NCBI GenBank assembly: GCA_023128635.1
Contig: JAGMDP010000262.1
Coordinates: forward strand, 1-7,996
Direction: 5' to 3'
DNA from: Candidatus Heimdallarchaeota archaeon
GTDB lineage: Archaea > Asgardarchaeota > Heimdallarchaeia > JABLTI01
Length of the DNA: 7,996 nucleotides
Shown here: piece by piece, positions 5,561 to 7,996 of the stretch
How positions within the stretch are numbered: position 1 is the first letter of the stretch
Layout of the letters: every line of letters starts with the position of its first letter
Made by a program: the position numbers and the translations under genes
The notes under the pieces: model-generated
Seen by the model: the letters and a program-made list of their open reading frames with translations, nothing else
What the model was told of the DNA's origin: nothing
The model's database searches: none

Positions 5561-6754
5561 CTATATCTCAGCATCCTTAGTAATTGCGGAATGAGCCTCG
5601 ATTTTCATTCCCCTCTTTATAATAACCTTTGTCGATATTATTGTTTCCCCACCAATAATTATGAAATCTTTGATCCCTTGTCTTAGGGAACCATCGTTTT
5701 GAGGTTGTAAATGTGAATTCGCACCAATAACAATTTCCTCAGCAGAAATAACGTTTGATAAAACACAATTTGATTCGATCTTACAATTATCCATAAATAA
5801 AGATTTCTTGATGGAAGTGTTGACTCCTATTTCACAATCTTTTCCAATAAAAACTCGCGGTCCAATATTTGAATCTGGTTCAATAAGTGTTCCTTTCCCA
5901 ATTAAAACAGGTCCAGTAATAGTAATACCTGAAAAATCAACGACAGAATCTTTTTCAAAGAAAACATCTTCTGCAGCTTTAAAACCAATCTCTCCACCTG
6001 AATGAAATTGCATATTCAATTGCTCTTTACTTGGTGGAAAGAACTCTTGAGCAATTAATAAATCCAAAGGATTCTCAAGACTCATCCAAGAGTCAATAAT
6101 ATACGCTCCTATCTTTCCTTTTTCACCTAAAATAGAAATAGTGTCAGTTATTTCGTATTCTTTCCTTTGAGAAAGAGGTGTTGCACGAATCGCATCAAAG
6201 ACATCACGTTCAAAGAGATAAATTCCAGCATTAATGTAACCAGTATCTTCACTTATTCCTTCAGTTTTCATTTTTTCTTTAATGTCTTCAACAATACCCT
6301 CAGAAGAAACTTTCAAAAAACCATACCGTTCATTTTTTCCAGGAAAAACCGCTACAGTACACATGGCGCTTAGCTTTGTATGATGAGAAATAAGTTCCGG
6401 TAAAATTTGTTCAATATGAGCAAGAATATCTCCATTAAAAACTAAGCATCTTTTCTCATCTCCCATAAATTCTTCAGCTTGAGCCACAGCATCTGCCGTG
6501 CCTTTTGGAGGATCTTGGATTGCATAAATGATTTTATTAGCATACAATTTTTGGGAGAAAAGCTCTCTCATTTCTTTTTCTTGCCAAGGAGAAATCACTA
6601 AAACAAGTTTATCCATAAAACCAGCAGCTTCAATCATATCAGCAAGTCGAATTAGAATAGCTTGGTTTTGGATAGGTAATGATCCTTTAAGTCTTGTATC
6701 AGTTAAAGGTTGCATTCTTTTACCTTTACCAGCTGCTAAGATAATTGAAATCAT
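5561..6754 (-). CDS. Bifunctional-type sugar-1-phosphate nucleotidylyltransferase with left-handed beta-helix acyltransferase domain (archaeal GlmU-like)
   Basis: A 397-residue protein. Residues 1-240 form the nucleotidylyltransferase: the nucleotide loop LAAGKGKRMQPLT (6-18), Lys23, the base-binding region QDPPKGTADAV (80-90), the metal Asp109 (FNGDI), NAGIY (175-179) and EYEITD (199-204). From about 255 the sequence turns into hexapeptide repeats of a left-handed beta helix (for example ITGPVLIGKGTLIEP, VFIGKDCEIG, IVIGANSH), as in archaeal GlmU-type enzymes that also acetylate amino sugars. It should make a UDP- or dTDP-sugar from sugar-1-phosphate in the cytosol. One oddity is the RLKGSLPI segment, where most relatives read roughly RPKPLLPI; the lysine is kept and the prolines are lost. 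The ATG has GGATG upstream. It is first in an operon with the HAD gene. Whether the beta helix is catalytic or only trimerising is open. Confidence 0.88.
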   Translation of the reverse strand: MISIILAAGKGKRMQPLTDTRLKGSLPIQNQAILIRLADMIEAAGFMDKLVLVISPWQEKEMRELFSQKLYANKIIYAIQDPPKGTADAVAQAEEFMGDEKRCLVFNGDILAHIEQILPELISHHTKLSAMCTVAVFPGKNERYGFLKVSSEGIVEDIKEKMKTEGISEDTGYINAGIYLFERDVFDAIRATPLSQRKEYEITDTISILGEKGKIGAYIIDSWMSLENPLDLLIAQEFFPPSKEQLNMQFHSGGEIGFKAAEDVFFEKDSVVDFSGITITGPVLIGKGTLIEPDSNIGPRVFIGKDCEIGVNTSIKKSLFMDNCKIESNCVLSNVISAEEIVIGANSHLQPQNDGSLRQGIKDFIIIGGETIISTKVIIKRGMKIEAHSAITKDAEI

Positions 6755-6795
6755 AAGTGCACATCCAGAGAGAGTGAAACAATCAGTACAAGATT

Positions 6796-6810
6796 CCTAT
6801 ATGGTTTTTT
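6796..6810 (-). promoter_or_regulatory. Possible promoter of the nucleotidylyltransferase-HAD operon
   Basis: On the minus strand AAAAAACC followed by ATATAGG resembles an A-rich BRE plus TATA box. It lies 42 or more bases before the ATG at 6754, which would give a leader of about 20 bases containing the GGATG ribosome site. It is also downstream of the UEV gene terminator, where a new promoter is needed. Confidence 0.35.
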
Positions 6811-6854
6811 AATTCTGCTATCAAATACAATAATCTCACTTAAAATAATATGAG

Positions 6855-6892
6855 TTAAAGAAAAAAGAATGTTTCTTGGCTGAGAAGCCAAG
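6855..6892 (-). terminator. Hairpin plus U-tract terminator of the UEV/Vps23-like gene
   Basis: Three bases after the first stop codon a perfect 7-bp stem forms, CTTGGCT (6875-6881) with AGCCAAG (6886-6892), with a 4-nt loop. The minus strand then continues as AAACATTCTTTTTTCTTTAA. The stem and T6 tract together form a clear terminator. The gene also ends in two in-frame TAA codons. Confidence 0.75.
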
Positions 6893-6895
6893 TTA

Positions 6896-7570
6896 TTATT
6901 GTGTCATAGCTATTAGCTGAAGCTGAGTGCGTACACGAAGGTATTCTTTCGCAAAATCAACTGAAGTAAGATCTGCCCAATGGAATCGTTCCTCAATATC
7001 GAACAATTCTTCTTCAAGCTCGAGTTTATGACGATCCATGTATTTCACTCGTTGAGAAGACCTATCAATCTGAGATCGACCAGATAAAGCAGCTTTTATA
7101 CGACTAATTTCATCTTGCTTTTGAGTCAAGACATCTTCTAATTGTTGCTTTTGACGAGTATACACAACAAATGCATCTGTGGGTTGAGTTTTTGGTTTGA
7201 CACCTTTCTTCAGTAAGTGTGCTGCAGGACGTAAAGGCTCTCGAGCAAATAGACCCTTAATGGAATTAGCTGCTTGGAAAAGATGGTATTCCGGATTCCA
7301 ACGTCTAACTATCCATAAATCAATTATCTTGCCCTTTCCAACTCGAGGATGATCAACCTCAGAAATCATCTTTACTAATGGGGGAGTGGCGGGAAAACCA
7401 TCAAGCATCTCAAGCTCGACTGTAAAGAATCGATTCTTAAATTCTCCTCTGCCAGGAATCAGACCACGCCAACGGGTCATATCTCCCTTAATGGGCTCAA
7501 AACCGCGACCTTTTTCATACATCCATTTAGCTTCACGTGCTAAAATAATATCGGGAATGTTCTTTACCAT
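6896..7570 (-). CDS. Vps23/TSG101-like ESCRT-I subunit: UEV domain, coiled coil, steadiness box
   Basis: From the ATG at 7570 the product has 224 residues; a TTG at 7585 would add five. Residues 1-120 follow the ubiquitin E2 fold in order: RWRGLIPG (33-40), the strand pair leading to GFPATPP (58-64), HPRVGKGKI (74-82), RRWNP (89-93) and a helix ending at REPLRPAAHLL. The whole protein has no cysteine and the HPN motif reads HPR, so it is an E2 variant (UEV) that should bind rather than transfer ubiquitin. Residues 137-162 are a short coiled coil. Residues 183-224 (ELEEELFDIEE, then DFAKEYLRVRTQLQLIAMTQ) match the TSG101 steadiness box in pattern. In eukaryotes this protein binds ubiquitinated cargo and holds ESCRT-I together at membranes; Asgard archaea are known to encode ESCRT homologues. 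At 224 residues it is much shorter than TSG101 (about 390), lacking the Pro-rich linker. No other ESCRT gene is in the window. Confidence 0.85.
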   Translation of the reverse strand: MVKNIPDIILAREAKWMYEKGRGFEPIKGDMTRWRGLIPGRGEFKNRFFTVELEMLDGFPATPPLVKMISEVDHPRVGKGKIIDLWIVRRWNPEYHLFQAANSIKGLFAREPLRPAAHLLKKGVKPKTQPTDAFVVYTRQKQQLEDVLTQKQDEISRIKAALSGRSQIDRSSQRVKYMDRHKLELEEELFDIEERFHWADLTSVDFAKEYLRVRTQLQLIAMTQ

Positions 7571-7604
7571 AATATAGACGACCAATTATTCTTATTCTCT
7601 ACAG

Positions 7605-7632
7605 TAGAATGTACAATCTACATTATTAAATG
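7605..7632 (-). promoter_or_regulatory. Possible TATA box and operator-like palindrome upstream of the UEV gene
   Basis: CATTTAATAATG on the minus strand (7621-7632) is a TATA-like element about 50-60 bases before the ATG. Directly downstream is an imperfect palindrome, TAGAATGTACAATCTA (7605-7620), in which 14 of 16 positions are symmetric around TGTACA. A dimeric repressor bound there would cover the start of transcription. Both are pattern-level guesses. Confidence 0.3.
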
Positions 7633-7644
7633 TATTATTTTGAC

Positions 7645-7684
7645 ATAAGAAAAAAAGAATGAGATGGAATTCTCATAATTCCAT
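7645..7684 (-). terminator. Terminator of the hydrolase gene with the stop codon in the hairpin loop
   Basis: A perfect 8-bp stem, ATGGAATT (7664-7671) with AATTCCAT (7677-7684), has a 5-nt loop at 7672-7676. The TGA stop codon (7675-7673, minus strand) lies in that loop. The minus strand then reads CTCATTCTTTTTTTCTT, a T7 tract. The hairpin thus overlaps the last codons of the gene. Confidence 0.65.
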
Positions 7685-7996
7685 ATCTGTACCTGGTTTG
7701 GGAACGAGTACCATAACACCAGCATGTGCTGATTCAACGTTTTTCTTGAACTCCTCCGGACTCTGTTCTCGCCAATGCATCGGAATGACCTTTTTCGGCA
7801 TGAAAGCTCCAACAGCCTCTAAAGCTTCTTTGGGATCCATAGTGTATTTACCATCAATTGGTAATAGAGCATAATCAATATCTTTTAGATCCTTCATTTC
7901 CTCGATGAATTCTGTGTCTCCTGCAAAATAGATTTTCTTACCTTTAGCTTCAATAACAAAAGCAGTTTGGATCTCTCTTGGATGAAATGGTTCACC
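7673..7996 (-). CDS. UlaG/UPF0173-like metallo-beta-lactamase-fold hydrolase, N-terminus cut by window edge
   Basis: The last 107 residues are visible and the frame stays open to base 7996, so the N-terminal half with the HxHxDH motif lies outside. In the visible part FAGDTEF carries the bridging metal Asp (residue 27 of the fragment) and IPMHW carries the last metal His (residue 74). These are motifs 4 and 5 of the fold. DYALLPIDGKYTMDPKEA is typical of the UPF0173/UlaG-like branch, where most members read GG.FTM. These are Zn- or Mn-dependent cytosolic hydrolases; UlaG itself opens an ascorbate-6-phosphate lactone, but most archaeal members have no known substrate. It lies upstream of the UEV gene on the same strand but is separated from it by its own terminator, so a shared role is not implied. 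Confidence 0.88.
   Translation of the reverse strand, partial: GEPFHPREIQTAFVIEAKGKKIYFAGDTEFIEEMKDLKDIDYALLPIDGKYTMDPKEALEAVGAFMPKKVIPMHWREQSPEEFKKNVESAHAGVMVLVPKPGTDMEL

Noticed and set aside
6896..7570. Eukaryotic contamination as the source of the UEV gene
   Set aside because: The flanking genes are of archaeal or prokaryotic type on a continuous sequence, there are no introns, spacing is compact, and the gene ends in a hairpin plus U-tract terminator.
6896..7585. Reading the UEV gene as an active ubiquitin-conjugating enzyme, or starting it at TTG 7585
   Set aside because: There is no cysteine in the protein, so it cannot form a ubiquitin thioester. ATG at 7570 gives a natural N-terminus, and the five extra residues from TTG have no ribosome site in support.
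7618..7812. Minus-strand open frame overlapping the hydrolase end
   Set aside because: It runs out of frame through the hydrolase and its terminator; the in-frame motifs GDT and MHW belong to the hydrolase.
1..7996. CRISPR arrays, tRNA or rRNA genes, insertion sequences, prophage
   Set aside because: No regularly spaced repeats, no tRNA-like cloverleaf or rRNA segment, no transposase or terminal inverted repeats, and no phage structural gene were seen on either strand.

Overview
The window looks like a chromosomal segment of an Asgard archaeon. It is AT-rich, and most genes lie on the minus strand. Three things point to archaea: a NYN/PIN-like protein of an archaea-typical family (TIGR00288-like), U-tract terminators, and bifunctional sugar-1-phosphate enzymes of the archaeal GlmU type. 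The pointer to Asgard is the gene at 6896-7570. It encodes a complete, compact Vps23/TSG101-type ESCRT-I subunit: a ubiquitin E2-variant (UEV) domain without cysteine, a short coiled coil, and a C-terminal steadiness box. I cannot assign the class within Asgard from this sequence.

Layout from left to right. Positions 1-618 (minus, cut by the left edge) hold an FAD/NAD(P) oxidoreductase of the CoA-disulfide reductase/NADH oxidase type. It lies 20 bp downstream of a NYN-domain gene (639-1196, minus) and is probably co-transcribed with it. Next are a 543-residue coiled-coil protein with a C-terminal winged helix (1302-2933, minus) and a PD-(D/E)XK nuclease-like protein with a TTG start (3101-3778, minus). 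A divergent intergenic region separates the nuclease from an extended SDR sugar-nucleotide epimerase (3930-4883, plus). The epimerase converges, with only 9 bp between stop codons, on a two-gene operon: a HAD phosphatase (4893-5558) preceded by a sugar-1-phosphate nucleotidylyltransferase with a left-handed beta-helix tail (5561-6754). The UEV/steadiness-box gene follows (6896-7570, minus). The right edge cuts a UlaG/UPF0173-like metallo-beta-lactamase-fold hydrolase (7673-7996, minus).

How the genes work together. The epimerase, nucleotidylyltransferase and HAD phosphatase probably form a sugar-nucleotide supply module for surface glycans or protein glycosylation. The UEV protein should act in ubiquitin-linked membrane remodelling, but no other ESCRT or ubiquitin gene is in the window. 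The nuclease and the coiled-coil/winged-helix protein are adjacent and both may bind DNA, but no function follows from that alone.

Transcription signals are unusually readable. There are hairpin-plus-U-tract terminators after the UEV gene, the hydrolase gene and the HAD gene. The one after the HAD gene is built from a 20-bp tandem duplication that also encodes the end of the epimerase. Two genes use TTG starts supported by Shine-Dalgarno motifs. No stretch longer than 300 bases lacks a gene, and I see no tRNA, rRNA, CRISPR array or insertion sequence.
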